Part shown: piece after piece, positions 1 through 8,648 of the stretch
How positions within the stretch are numbered: the first letter of the stretch is position 1
How the letters are laid out: each line of letters begins with the position of its first letter
Origin: Oceanospirillum multiglobuliferum
GTDB lineage: Bacteria; Pseudomonadota; Gammaproteobacteria; Pseudomonadales; Halomonadaceae
Assembly: GCF_900167095.1 (NCBI RefSeq)
Contig: NZ_FUXG01000003.1
Span: 28,656-92,655 of the forward strand
DNA: 64,000 bases
Direction of reading: 5' to 3'
The notes under the pieces: generated by a model
Databases searched by the model: none
Told to the model about the DNA's origin: nothing
What the model saw: only the letters and a program-made list of their open reading frames with translations
Program-made: the position numbers and the translations under genes

Positions 1-753
<753 letters not shown>

Positions 754-768
754 CCACTCAAAAAGTGG

Positions 769-797
769 AGCGCCTCTGAGGATTGGCTCAGAGGCGC
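769..797 (+). terminator. GC-rich 11-bp inverted repeat after the surface-protein gene
   Basis: GCGCCTCTGAG and its exact complement CTCAGAGGCGC flank a 7-base loop, 16 bases after the stop codon at 753. No T-run follows, so it may be an mRNA 3' stabiliser or a Rho-assisted terminator rather than a classical intrinsic one. Confidence 0.5.
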
Positions 798-842
798 AGT
801 TAACCTAAAAACCTTTTATTTGTGACTCAGGATAATAACACC

Positions 843-1526
843 ATGCGGTATACGCCTTATCTAATCTCTGCGGGTTTAACACTGGCCGCACTGAATGCCC
901 ATGCCAGTCCTTATCTGACACTGGAAGCGGGGCAAACTCGCAGCAACCTAGATACCGCCCACTTTCAAAGCTATCACACAGGTATTATCAATCAGGGTGG
1001 CAGTGCAACGCTCTCTGAAGACAATAAGGATACCGCCGTGATATTGAGTGTGGGTTATCAATACACGCCTTATCTAGCTATTGAAGCCAGTTATCTAAAC
1101 TTGGGTGAGGTATCCGCCACCTCGAACACAACCGATACCAGCAGCACGGGTATCACCCGAACCCGTACTATCAAAGAAGCAGCCGAGCAAAATGGCGTTC
1201 TGCTCAGTGCCATAGGCCAATACTCGGTCAATGATCATTGGCGATTAAAAGCTCAACTGGGGTTCGCTTGGCTCAAGCAAACCGCCTCAGGCTCGGCCAA
1301 TGGACAAAGTGTTAATGCCGCAGGCACGGTGCTAGCCACCGAGAGTGAAAGTTTTAGCAAATCTAACAATGAGCGAGTAGCAGTGGCTGGTTTAGGTGTT
1401 GGTTATCAACTGAAGCCTGATTGGCAGTTACAGCTAAACTGGCGACGGGTCATGGGCACTGATCCGGGGGTATTGGGCAAGCTTGATGTAGATATTCTCT
1501 CGCTTGGTGCTAAATATCAGTTTTAG
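843..1526 (+). CDS. Outer-membrane beta-barrel protein
   Basis: A 227-residue protein beginning MRYTPYLISAGLTLAALNAHA, a standard signal peptide with an Ala-x-Ala site near residue 21. The mature part alternates polar and hydrophobic residues as in an OmpA/OmpW-type 8-stranded barrel (GYQYTPYLAIEASYLNLGEV, LGVGYQLKPDWQLQLNWRRV). It ends in a terminal aromatic residue (LGAKYQF), the usual signal for the Bam machinery. I chose ATG 843 over GTG 822 because an AGGA motif lies at a workable distance and because the signal peptide starts there. The ligand is unknown: a small porin-like or adhesion barrel. It may be co-transcribed with the preceding surface protein, although a hairpin lies between them. 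Confidence 0.75.
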   Translation: MRYTPYLISAGLTLAALNAHASPYLTLEAGQTRSNLDTAHFQSYHTGIINQGGSATLSEDNKDTAVILSVGYQYTPYLAIEASYLNLGEVSATSNTTDTSSTGITRTRTIKEAAEQNGVLLSAIGQYSVNDHWRLKAQLGFAWLKQTASGSANGQSVNAAGTVLATESESFSKSNNERVAVAGLGVGYQLKPDWQLQLNWRRVMGTDPGVLGKLDVDILSLGAKYQF

Positions 1527-1576
1527 CCTTGCACTTTACACCATACTCGAAGTGCATAATGTGCAAGCACCCAAAC

Positions 1577-1608
1577 AAAAGGGAAGTCTTAATAGACCTC
1601 CCTTTTTT
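1577..1608. terminator. Intrinsic terminator between converging genes
   Basis: AAAAGGGAAGTC and GACCTCCCTTTTTT pair with one mismatch around a TTAATA loop. The plus side has a run of six T, suited to ending the barrel gene. The minus side has a shorter T-run that may serve the converging FKBP gene. Confidence 0.75.
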
Positions 1609-1637
1609 GATCAAAGATAGCTTTAAGTGTGAATCAA

Positions 1638-2339
1638 TTACTCTGCCGCCACACTTGGATTTACATCCAACAGCTCTACTTCAAAAATCAGAGTTTCATT
1701 TGGCCCAATAGGGCCACCCGTACCGCCCGGGCCATAAGCTAGATCAGATGGAATAAACAGTTTCCATTTGCTGCCAACAGACATCAGCTGTAAACCTTCC
1801 TGCCAGCCTTGGATCACTTGATTCAAACGGAAAGTCACAGGCTCGCCACGCTGAATTGAGCTATCAAATACCTCGCCATTAATTAGCTTACCTTCGTAGT
1901 GAACTTTAACTTCGTCGGTTGCTGCGGGCTTTTTGCCTTTACCTGCGGTCAGCACTTGATATTGAAGACCAGAGTCAGTGCTTTTTACACCTGATTTCTT
2001 CGCGTTTTCAGCTAGAAATTCTTGACCTTTTTTCAGGTTGTCTTCAGCTGCTTTAGCTTGGGCTTCTTGTTGCTCTAGCATCTTTTTCTGCTGGAAAGCG
2101 CGCATGGTTTCGCCCACTTCCGCTTCGGTCATTTGTGGCGCTTTACCTGCGTAAAGGTCTTTTATTGCCTGTGCCATCACATCCACGTTTAGCTCTTGCA
2201 CGTCTTGTTTTAGACGTTGTCCCATAATCAGACCCAAGCTATAGCTAAGACGATCCTGTTCTGAGCTGAGTTTAGTTTCCGCCATTACTGGAGTAGCCAG
2301 TAGGCTACCTAAGGTCAGCGTAAGTAGCGTTTTTTTCAT
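1638..2339 (-). CDS. Periplasmic FKBP-type peptidyl-prolyl isomerase (Mip/FkpA/FklB family)
   Basis: A 233-residue protein with a signal peptide (MKKTLLTLTLGSLLATPVMA). An alpha-helical FKBP_N dimerisation region follows, with the family phrase SYSLGLIMGQRLKQ near residues 32-45 and a long charged helix to about residue 120. The C-terminal FKBP domain (about 130-228) carries the usual landmarks VHYEGKLINGEVFDSS, VIQGWQEGLQLM, IPSDLAYG and NETLIFEVELL. It should catalyse proline cis-trans isomerisation and chaperone folding of envelope proteins, as Mip and FkpA do. Which of fkpA, fklB or mip it is orthologous to cannot be settled by eye. It is transcribed alone, convergent with the outer-membrane barrel gene. 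Confidence 0.9.
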   Translation of the reverse strand: MKKTLLTLTLGSLLATPVMAETKLSSEQDRLSYSLGLIMGQRLKQDVQELNVDVMAQAIKDLYAGKAPQMTEAEVGETMRAFQQKKMLEQQEAQAKAAEDNLKKGQEFLAENAKKSGVKSTDSGLQYQVLTAGKGKKPAATDEVKVHYEGKLINGEVFDSSIQRGEPVTFRLNQVIQGWQEGLQLMSVGSKWKLFIPSDLAYGPGGTGGPIGPNETLIFEVELLDVNPSVAAE

Positions 2340-2465
2340 GAATATTCCTCAATGGGTCTGTGTTTTTTTATACCCTGCAAAGCCTTAGGATATAGATAAT
2401 AAAGTCTTAGGATACAGTATGTTGACTTTCTCGTCTGTGCTTTGAGTCACCGATACCAGTCTTGA

Positions 2466-3029
2466 TTATTGTGTTTGCGCTTTTAACAGCGCATCAATTT
2501 GGGCTTGGCGCTCTTGCAAAATACGTTGTGTTTCTTGGGCTTGCTTCATTAAAGCTTCTGTATCTGATAACGACAATGTGCCCGATAGATTAGAGCTTGG
2601 CATTTTGACCTCAGAAGCGCTATTTCTGTTCAATGTTAATGCAGACTCCGTAGTCTCCACCTGTTTTGGTTGATAAGCGGGTAGCTGATTAGATTGACGA
2701 ATAGTGTGTTGCTCAGCGTTTTGCTGTCCTGCTCTGTCGGAGTAGTGCCACTGCCCTTCGGCATCTTGCCAGCGATATACTTTAGTTTCGCCATTTTCGC
2801 CATTAGTGTTACGGTTTGGGTTGTGATGCGGCGTAGTCGTATCAGTATTTAAGGGCGCAGTTTGTAAAAGCGCCTTCACTGATTCTGGCAGGGCTGCTTC
2901 AGGTAAAAAGGTTCCAGCACTGATCAAAGGCTTGCCGTCTGAACCTTTGATAAAGAACGGTGCGGCCATGGCAACAATAACAACAATGATCAGTAGTTTA
3001 AGAAATAGTTTCACAGGTGCGTCTGTCAA
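2466..3029 (-). CDS. DUF4124-domain membrane-anchored protein
   Basis: A 187-residue protein with one N-terminal membrane segment (about residues 8-27, KLFLKLLIIVVIVAMAAPFF). Around residues 82-110 comes a DUF4124 signature (KVYRWQDAEGQWHYSDRAG). The C-terminal third is a Gln/Ala-rich amphipathic helix (MKQAQETQRILQERQAQIDALL), likely a coiled coil. DUF4124 proteins sit in the periplasm of many gammaproteobacteria, function unknown. The proposed start is TTG at 3029; GTG at 3014 just before the membrane segment is also possible, and neither has a convincing Shine-Dalgarno sequence. It lies downstream of the TIGR02444-family gene on the same strand, 33 bases away. Confidence 0.75.
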   Translation of the reverse strand: MTDAPVKLFLKLLIIVVIVAMAAPFFIKGSDGKPLISAGTFLPEAALPESVKALLQTAPLNTDTTTPHHNPNRNTNGENGETKVYRWQDAEGQWHYSDRAGQQNAEQHTIRQSNQLPAYQPKQVETTESALTLNRNSASEVKMPSSNLSGTLSLSDTEALMKQAQETQRILQERQAQIDALLKAQTQ

Positions 3030-3062
3030 TTAAGGTCTAGATAAGGGGTATTACTGATAAGG

Positions 3063-3599
3063 TTAAAACTCAGCAGCCAGTTGTCGAGCGATCTCCTCAT
3101 CAACCACCAGAGCCAATAAGTTAGCCAGCTCATCGGTGGCAATCTTGGTCATTTTGGCATCTTTCAATACAAAGGCCATATTGTTGCGCAGTGCCGTGGT
3201 GCGATCAGTACAATTTTGTACACCTTTTTTCAAGGCATACATCAAATAGAGCAAAGCTTGCTCATGCTGCTCTGCAATCATCTCAGCTTCTAATAAGTGC
3301 TCTCGCATCTCTTGCAAGCGTGGCTCAGCCTGTGCCATTGCTTTAAGGTGTCGACGCTGTTTCCGCAGCGGCACTACAAATTGATTATGCCAACCAATAA
3401 TCGGCTCAACCTGTTGTGCCCAATCTTGGCTGTAACACACATTTTGTGTGCTGAGCCAACAAGAAAATAATAGGTGATTGACCATCACGCCTTGATGATC
3501 CTGCAAATAGATACAGGACATTTCTACGGTTTCTAATCGATAGAGTTTCGTAGAAAAGCGCCAGAATGGGTTATCATATTCCAATGCTACATCTGACAT
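3063..3599 (-). CDS. TIGR02444 (DUF2390) family protein
   Basis: A 178-residue soluble protein opening with the family hallmark NPFWRFSTKLYR (residues 10-21) and ...VNHLLFSCWLS. The remainder is helical and rich in Leu, Glu and Ala. TIGR02444 proteins have no proven activity; in many gammaproteobacteria they are encoded divergently from or next to the ABC-F gene yheS, which is the arrangement here (43 bases between start codons). The two genes probably share a promoter region. A GAGGCAGG motif precedes the ATG. Confidence 0.8.
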   Translation of the reverse strand: MSDVALEYDNPFWRFSTKLYRLETVEMSCIYLQDHQGVMVNHLLFSCWLSTQNVCYSQDWAQQVEPIIGWHNQFVVPLRKQRRHLKAMAQAEPRLQEMREHLLEAEMIAEQHEQALLYLMYALKKGVQNCTDRTTALRNNMAFVLKDAKMTKIATDELANLLALVVDEEIARQLAAEF

Positions 3600-3642
3600 G
3601 CTCGCCTGCCTCCGGGCTCATTTATTTTGACTTGAAACTCAC

Positions 3643-5571
3643 ATGATTACATTAGAACGCCTGAGCCTGCAACGGGGAACGCAAACCCTTTTGCAAAATA
3701 CCTCTCTGATTATTCACCGTGGCCAACGCATTGGCGTGGTCGGTGCGAACGGTGCAGGTAAATCCAGTTTATTTAAGTTGCTGCTGGGTGAGTTACATGC
3801 CGACAGCGGCGATCTGTTTATTCCAAGTAACCTGCGTATTGCCCATATGGCGCAGGAAGTTCATGCCTTAAACAAATCTGCGGTTGATTATGTTTTAGAT
3901 GGCGATAAAGAGATGCGCGCGGTTGAAGCCGAATTGGTGAAGGCGGAAGCGGCAGATGATCACCATCGTATGGCAATACTGCATGCCAAAATGGAAGATT
4001 TACAGGGTTACACGGCGAAAAATCGTGCAGAGCAGTTGTTGTTGGGTTTGGGCTTCTCAATGGCGCAGACCCTGCAACCCGTGCAGTCTTTTTCAGGGGG
4101 CTGGCGTATTCGCCTGAACTTAGCCCAAGCGCTGTTGATGCCTTCTGATTTATTGCTATTGGACGAGCCGACCAACCACTTAGACTTGGATGCAACCCTG
4201 TGGTTAGAGGGCTGGCTTAAACAATATCCGGGTACTTTGTTGCTGATCTCCCACGACCGTGACTTTTTAGACAGCGTGGCAGACAGTATTGCCCATATGG
4301 AACAACAAACCATTACACTTTATCGTGGTAACTATTCCGCGTTCGAGTTGATGCGCGCGCAGCGTTTAGCCCAGCAACAAGCTCAGTTTGAGAAACAGCA
4401 AACCCGAGTGGCTGAAATTGAAAACTTTGTACGCCGTTTTAAAGCCAAAGCCTCAAAGGCCAAACAGGCTCAGAGTCGGGTCAAAGAGTTGGAGCGCATG
4501 GAGTTAATCGCCCCAGCTCATGTGGACTCACCTTTTGAGTTCACCATTCCTTGTACGGAAAAAACCTCATCACCTTTGCTGGTGTTCGATCAAGCCCAGA
4601 TTGGTTATAGTGATAAGACCATTCTAAATGCGGTGTCATTTAGCCTATTACCCGGTATGCGCATCGGTTTGTTAGGCCCCAATGGTGCTGGTAAATCAAC
4701 CCTGATCAAAGCGATGGTTGGCGACGTTGCGCCGCTGTCAGGCGTTTATACCGCAGGGGAAAATCTTAAGATTGGTTACTTTGCTCAGCATCAACTAGAA
4801 GCGCTTGACCTTAACGCCACACCGTTACTGCATATTCAGCGTTTGTCACCTAAAGTGTCTGAGCAAGAGATTCGTAACTATCTGGGCGGTTTTGGTTTCC
4901 GTGGTGATGATGTTGAAACCGAAGTGACCCGATTCTCAGGTGGTGAAAAAGCCCGTTTGGCGCTGTCGTTAATTGCATGGCAGAAACCTAACCTGCTGAT
5001 GATGGATGAGCCAACCAACCACCTTGATCTTGAGATGCGTTTGGCGCTGACTATGGCGCTGCAAGCGTTTCCCGGTGTGGTGATTTTGGTTTCCCACGAT
5101 CGTCACATGCTACGTAATACCGTTGATGAGTTCTGGTTGGTCTGTGATGGTAAAGTGGAGCCTTTTGACGGTGATCTTGAGGACTATCATCAATGGCTGA
5201 AGCTGCGGACACAAAACCTACAGAAAGAGCAAAAAGCAGAGAGTGGGACAACCGACAGCAGCACAGCCGCGCCAGAAGACAAACGTGATCGAAAAGAGGA
5301 GCGTCGCCTAGCCGCACAAAGGCGCGAACAGCTACGGCCCCTAAAAAAGAAAATCGAGAAGCTTGAACAGCAGTTAGAGCAAGTGCAAAGTCAATTGGCT
5401 GAAATTGAACAAGCACTGTCTGAGCCTGACATCTACGACGCAAAAAACAAAGAGTCGCTACAAAAATTGCTAAAACAGCAGGGCGAGTTGAACCAAAAAG
5501 CGGAACAGATCGAAACGGATTGGATGGTGCTGCAAGAGGAGTTAGAGCTATTAGAGGAAGGCTTAGATTAA
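3643..5571 (+). CDS. yheS: ABC-F family ATPase YheS
   Basis: A 642-residue soluble protein with two ABC ATPase domains and no membrane segment, close in length to E. coli YheS. Domain 1 has Walker A GANGAGKSS (about 34-42), signature SGGWR and Walker B LLLLDEPTNHLDLD. Domain 2 has Walker A GPNGAGKST (about 345), signature FSGGEKAR and LLMMDEPTNHLDLE. Between them lies the ABC-F interdomain linker with basic helices (FKAKASKAKQAQSRVKELER). A charged coiled-coil tail (about 520-642) follows. ABC-F proteins bind near the ribosomal E site and modulate translation; the exact role of YheS remains poorly defined. It is divergent from the TIGR02444 gene and ends at a strong palindromic terminator. 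Confidence 0.93.
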   Translation: MITLERLSLQRGTQTLLQNTSLIIHRGQRIGVVGANGAGKSSLFKLLLGELHADSGDLFIPSNLRIAHMAQEVHALNKSAVDYVLDGDKEMRAVEAELVKAEAADDHHRMAILHAKMEDLQGYTAKNRAEQLLLGLGFSMAQTLQPVQSFSGGWRIRLNLAQALLMPSDLLLLDEPTNHLDLDATLWLEGWLKQYPGTLLLISHDRDFLDSVADSIAHMEQQTITLYRGNYSAFELMRAQRLAQQQAQFEKQQTRVAEIENFVRRFKAKASKAKQAQSRVKELERMELIAPAHVDSPFEFTIPCTEKTSSPLLVFDQAQIGYSDKTILNAVSFSLLPGMRIGLLGPNGAGKSTLIKAMVGDVAPLSGVYTAGENLKIGYFAQHQLEALDLNATPLLHIQRLSPKVSEQEIRNYLGGFGFRGDDVETEVTRFSGGEKARLALSLIAWQKPNLLMMDEPTNHLDLEMRLALTMALQAFPGVVILVSHDRHMLRNTVDEFWLVCDGKVEPFDGDLEDYHQWLKLRTQNLQKEQKAESGTTDSSTAAPEDKRDRKEERRLAAQRREQLRPLKKKIEKLEQQLEQVQSQLAEIEQALSEPDIYDAKNKESLQKLLKQQGELNQKAEQIETDWMVLQEELELLEEGLD

Positions 5572-5611
5572 TCTATATTGTACCCAAGCCAAATTAAACG
5601 GCCTAATATTT

Positions 5612-5651
5612 AGAAATAGAAAGAGCGCCACGGTGCGCTCTTTCTATTTCT
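5612..5651. terminator. Perfect 17-bp palindromic bidirectional terminator
   Basis: A flawless 17-base inverted repeat (core AAAGAGCGC / GCGCTCTTT) surrounds a 6-base loop between the convergent yheS and SDR genes. A/T-rich outer arms give U-rich RNA in both directions, so it can end both transcripts. Confidence 0.85.
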
Positions 5652-5686
5652 GTTATTTAGCAAGCCTATCCATTTTCAGGCAGTCG

Positions 5687-6469
5687 TTACTGAGTGTCAC
5701 CGTACTGCATTTTTACAGCCATGCCGCCATCAATAACAAAGTTCTGCCCAGTGATAAAGCTTGCAACATCGGTGGCTAAGTAACAGACCATATAGGCCAC
5801 ATCATGGGGTTGACCAATACGGCCTACAGGGTGTTGTGCTAAATCAGCAGGTGAGTGCATAGGTTCAATGCTAGACCGTGATTTTTGCCAATCACCCACT
5901 TCGATCCAACCTGGACTAATGCAGTTCACTCGTACATCAGGCGCTTGGCTAATCGCCATCGCATGAGTTAAGGCCAATACGCCGCCTTTGCTGGCCGCAT
6001 ACGCTTCTGTGTCTCGTTCTGACTGTAACGCACGGGTAGAAGCTATATTGATAATGCAGCCTTTCTGCTCACGTAAATAAGGCAGTGAGTATTTACTCGA
6101 TAGAAATACCCCCGTCAAATTCACATCTAAGTAGCGTTGCCATTCATCAAGGGACAGGTCTTCAATAGGGTCAGTGAAAGGCGTTGAAATACCTGCGTTG
6201 TTTACCAGTACATCAAGGCGGCCAAACTCATCAATAATGTTTTGCAGCCCCTCTTGCACACTAGACTCATCTGAGACATCAAAAGAGAGGGCGTGTATGG
6301 TGCCAATATCAGAATAAAGTGCTGCTGTTTCATCCGCTGCTTCCATGTCGATATCAGCACAGATGACGGTCATGCCTTGATTCAACAGACCGTGACAGAT
6401 TGCGCGGCCAATACCTTGGCCGCCACCTGTGATCAAAGCAACTTTTTGCGAATAGGAGTTATGGCTCAT
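5687..6469 (-). CDS. Short-chain dehydrogenase/reductase (classical SDR)
   Basis: A 260-residue NAD(P)-dependent oxidoreductase. The cofactor motif TGGGQGIG is at residues 14-21, the structural NNAG at 90-93, and the catalytic Ser144, Tyr157 and Lys161 (in YAASK) are present. The C-terminal FITGQNFVIDGGMAVKMQYG is typical of the family. An acidic Asp (CADID, residue 39) at the end of beta-2 suggests a preference for NAD(H) over NADP(H). The substrate cannot be read from sequence. It starts at ATG 6469 after an AAGGTG ribosome-binding site, 18 bases downstream of dtd, so the two are probably co-transcribed. Confidence 0.85.
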   Translation of the reverse strand: MSHNSYSQKVALITGGGQGIGRAICHGLLNQGMTVICADIDMEAADETAALYSDIGTIHALSFDVSDESSVQEGLQNIIDEFGRLDVLVNNAGISTPFTDPIEDLSLDEWQRYLDVNLTGVFLSSKYSLPYLREQKGCIINIASTRALQSERDTEAYAASKGGVLALTHAMAISQAPDVRVNCISPGWIEVGDWQKSRSSIEPMHSPADLAQHPVGRIGQPHDVAYMVCYLATDVASFITGQNFVIDGGMAVKMQYGDTQ

Positions 6470-6487
6470 GATTACACCTTAATCAAA

Positions 6488-6925
6488 TCAGGTTTCAAGC
6501 AAGAAAGTGACAGGGCCGTCATTCAGTAACTGTACTTTCATATCGGCACCGAAGCGCCCTGTTGCTACGGTATGATGCTTTTGCCGCGCTTGTTCTACAA
6601 TATAGTGATACAGCGCCTCACCGTCGGAGGGTGGCGCTGCGGAAGAGAAGCTGGGCCGTAAACCTTTTTGAGTGTTCGCTGCTAGAGTGAACTGAGAAAC
6701 CAATAACAAACCGCCGTTTACATCGGCAACACTCAGGTTCATTTTCTGATTGTCATCAGAAAAAACGCGATAGGCTAAGATCTTGTGTAACAAGCGGTCA
6801 GCATCATCTGTGCGATCACCTTTTTCAACACCGATAAAAACCAATAACCCATGATTGATTTGACCAACTATTTGCTGGTCAACCTCAACCTTCGCATGAG
6901 ATACACGTTGAATTAATGCCCGCAC
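6488..6925 (-). CDS. dtd: D-aminoacyl-tRNA deacylase
   Basis: A 145-residue protein of the usual Dtd length. It removes D-amino acids (and glycine from tRNA-Ala) mis-attached to tRNA. The two active-site motifs are intact: SQFTL at residues 77-81 and the cross-subunit Gly-cisPro motif GPVTF at 137-141. The N-terminus MRALIQRVSHAKVEVD is typical. The start is GTG at 6925, preceded by AGGAG with 7-base spacing. It lies upstream of an SDR gene on the same strand. Confidence 0.95.
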   Translation of the reverse strand: MRALIQRVSHAKVEVDQQIVGQINHGLLVFIGVEKGDRTDDADRLLHKILAYRVFSDDNQKMNLSVADVNGGLLLVSQFTLAANTQKGLRPSFSSAAPPSDGEALYHYIVEQARQKHHTVATGRFGADMKVQLLNDGPVTFLLET

Positions 6926-7019
6926 CTTCAGGCTCCTTTAACGTCTAAAGACCCAAATAAAAGAGGCATAGTATCTGATTGGTTGGCTTTTTTCCTTACC
7001 CATCCGTCTTATTGTAAAG

Positions 7020-8258
7020 TTAACGGCTGAGTAATTGCCTAATTTCACTAATTTGTTCTCTGGCGTCGTCTAGAATTTTCAGTGTCATTGAGTCACTGAG
7101 TTGACCGGGGGCTATTTTTTGATAGGCGGGCACTTGGTTAATTGCTGGAATCCAAGGTGCTCGGTCTGCCATATGTAAGCTATGTAGACATGCCAAAAGT
7201 AAAATGTCGGCAATAGTCGGTTCTGGATCATTCGGCTCATAAAACCATGAATCAACATGTTGAACCGCTGTAATTAAAGGAATAGATAAATTCCAGCGAT
7301 GCAGAATCATTGCACCTGCTTGACCACGGGCATCGGATAGAATCTGGCTTAAGTAGTCTGGGTCTTGTTCTAGTTCTGGATAGTGTTCTGCAAATTGCAG
7401 TAATGGCAGCTCACCCACATTATGTAATAGCCCTGCTAACATCGCTTCTTCGGGTGGAATTTTTGTGCAGGTTTTTGCCAGAACATAGCAAAGCGCGGCT
7501 AATTGTACGCCCTGTTTCCAGCAGCCAAGCATGCGATTTTTTATCCAAGGGCTGTTGGACTTTAATTTGTCTTTTAGGGCGAAGGCCAAAACCAAATGCC
7601 GAACGGCATTGATACCCATTCTGTTTAGCGCATCTGAAACTGATGAAACAGATGACTTGCCTCGGTACATTGGGCTATTGGCCAAGCGTAGCAGCTTAGC
7701 GGATAGTGCAGCGTCAGAGGCGATTAATGTGGCGATTTGATCAAGATGCAAACTATCATCGGTGATGATCCGGCTGATGCGCTGAGAAATCTCCGGTAAG
7801 CTGGGTAACTCAAGACGGTTGTTCATCAATGCTTTATAAAAATTCAGCACCACAGGATGACTACTGCTACCCGCCATCAACTCAGGGTTATTAAAATCGC
7901 TGGTGATATTCTCAGATTGTAGTGACTGTAAAAGGTCCGCATTGACCAAAAAATACTCAATATCGGTTTGAGCAATAATTTGCACTGGACTTGGGCGTAG
8001 ATTCACTAAACTCAGGCTGCTACGGGCATCACCTGCATTTACATTGGTTTTGTTTAGCTCACTGCATATTTGCACAGAACCTTTCAGCAAAAAAATCTCA
8101 TAATCAGGTATGTCGCCAAAACTCACCAACAATGTACCTGCTGCAGCATTCATTCTAGCAAGTTGATGGCTCAACAGAATTCGTTGATCATCCGCCAAGC
8201 GAGAAAAGGGGCTGAAAACAGCCAAACGTTCTGGTGCAATGGTAAGTGAGTCGATCAT
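7020..8258 (-). CDS. HDOD-domain protein with N-terminal cyclic-nucleotide-binding-like domain
   Basis: A 412-residue cytoplasmic signalling protein. Residues ~12-110 resemble a cNMP-binding beta-roll (SPFSRLADDQRILLSHQ, then GTLLVSFGD and EIFLLKGSVQI), although the canonical phosphate-binding cassette is not evident. Residues ~140-345 form an HDOD domain (LPSLPEISQRISRII, SDAALSAKLLRLANSPMY, INAVRHLVLAFAL, LAGLLHNVGELPLL). HDOD domains resemble HD domains but usually lack the metal-binding residues and act as protein-protein modules in two-component, motility and c-di-GMP circuits. It may be translated together with the upstream CoA-binding gene, whose stop is 9 bases before this start. Confidence 0.82.
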   Translation of the reverse strand: MIDSLTIAPERLAVFSPFSRLADDQRILLSHQLARMNAAAGTLLVSFGDIPDYEIFLLKGSVQICSELNKTNVNAGDARSSLSLVNLRPSPVQIIAQTDIEYFLVNADLLQSLQSENITSDFNNPELMAGSSSHPVVLNFYKALMNNRLELPSLPEISQRISRIITDDSLHLDQIATLIASDAALSAKLLRLANSPMYRGKSSVSSVSDALNRMGINAVRHLVLAFALKDKLKSNSPWIKNRMLGCWKQGVQLAALCYVLAKTCTKIPPEEAMLAGLLHNVGELPLLQFAEHYPELEQDPDYLSQILSDARGQAGAMILHRWNLSIPLITAVQHVDSWFYEPNDPEPTIADILLLACLHSLHMADRAPWIPAINQVPAYQKIAPGQLSDSMTLKILDDAREQISEIRQLLSR

Positions 8259-8267
8259 ATGAGCTTC

Positions 8268-8645
8268 TTAAAACTGGTGATTGCGCAAAAGCACTAAAGT
8301 ACAGCCCTTTATCCAAGGGATGCCCGCATCGGTTAACGCAGCTTGTACGTCAGGTGACTCTGTACCGGGGTTGAACAAAACCCGTTTAGGCTTGAGCTTT
8401 AATATGGCATCAAGCTGTTCAACCAACCGCTCCGCACCTAGGTATAGGCTCAAAGTGTCAACTTGTTCAGTAATCGCACTGAGGCTAGGACTACAGGGCC
8501 AGCTTTCTATCTTTTCAAAAGCAGGGTTAACGGGGATCACTCGATGCTGATACTCGGTCAGTAATCGTACCGCCTGATTAGAAAAGCGTTCAGGCTTTGG
8601 GCTTGCCCCTAATACCGCGACGGTCTGCGTTACGCTCATGATCAT
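8268..8645 (-). CDS. CoA-binding (Rossmann) domain protein
   Basis: A 125-residue single-domain protein with VAVLGASPKPERFSNQAV near the N-terminus and HRVIPVNPAFEKIE after the first Rossmann unit. A C-terminal VLFNPGTE...GIPWIKGCTLVLLR completes the CoA_binding_2 fold (YccU type). Such proteins bind CoA or a related nucleotide; the physiological function is unknown. ATG 8645 lies 3 bases after the upstream stop codon; a second ATG at 8639 gives MSVTQTVAV and is an equally plausible start. It is part of a tight minus-strand trio with the unknown membrane protein and the HDOD gene. Confidence 0.8.
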   Translation of the reverse strand: MIMSVTQTVAVLGASPKPERFSNQAVRLLTEYQHRVIPVNPAFEKIESWPCSPSLSAITEQVDTLSLYLGAERLVEQLDAILKLKPKRVLFNPGTESPDVQAALTDAGIPWIKGCTLVLLRNHQF

Positions 8646-8648
8646 TAT

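Noticed and set aside
822-842. GTG 822 as the start of the outer-membrane barrel
   Set aside because: It adds seven hydrophilic residues before a textbook signal peptide; ATG 843 fits better.
3818-4195. Antisense reading frame of 125 codons within yheS
   Set aside because: Lies fully inside a conserved gene on the opposite strand; no Shine-Dalgarno sequence, and composition resembles a reverse-strand shadow.
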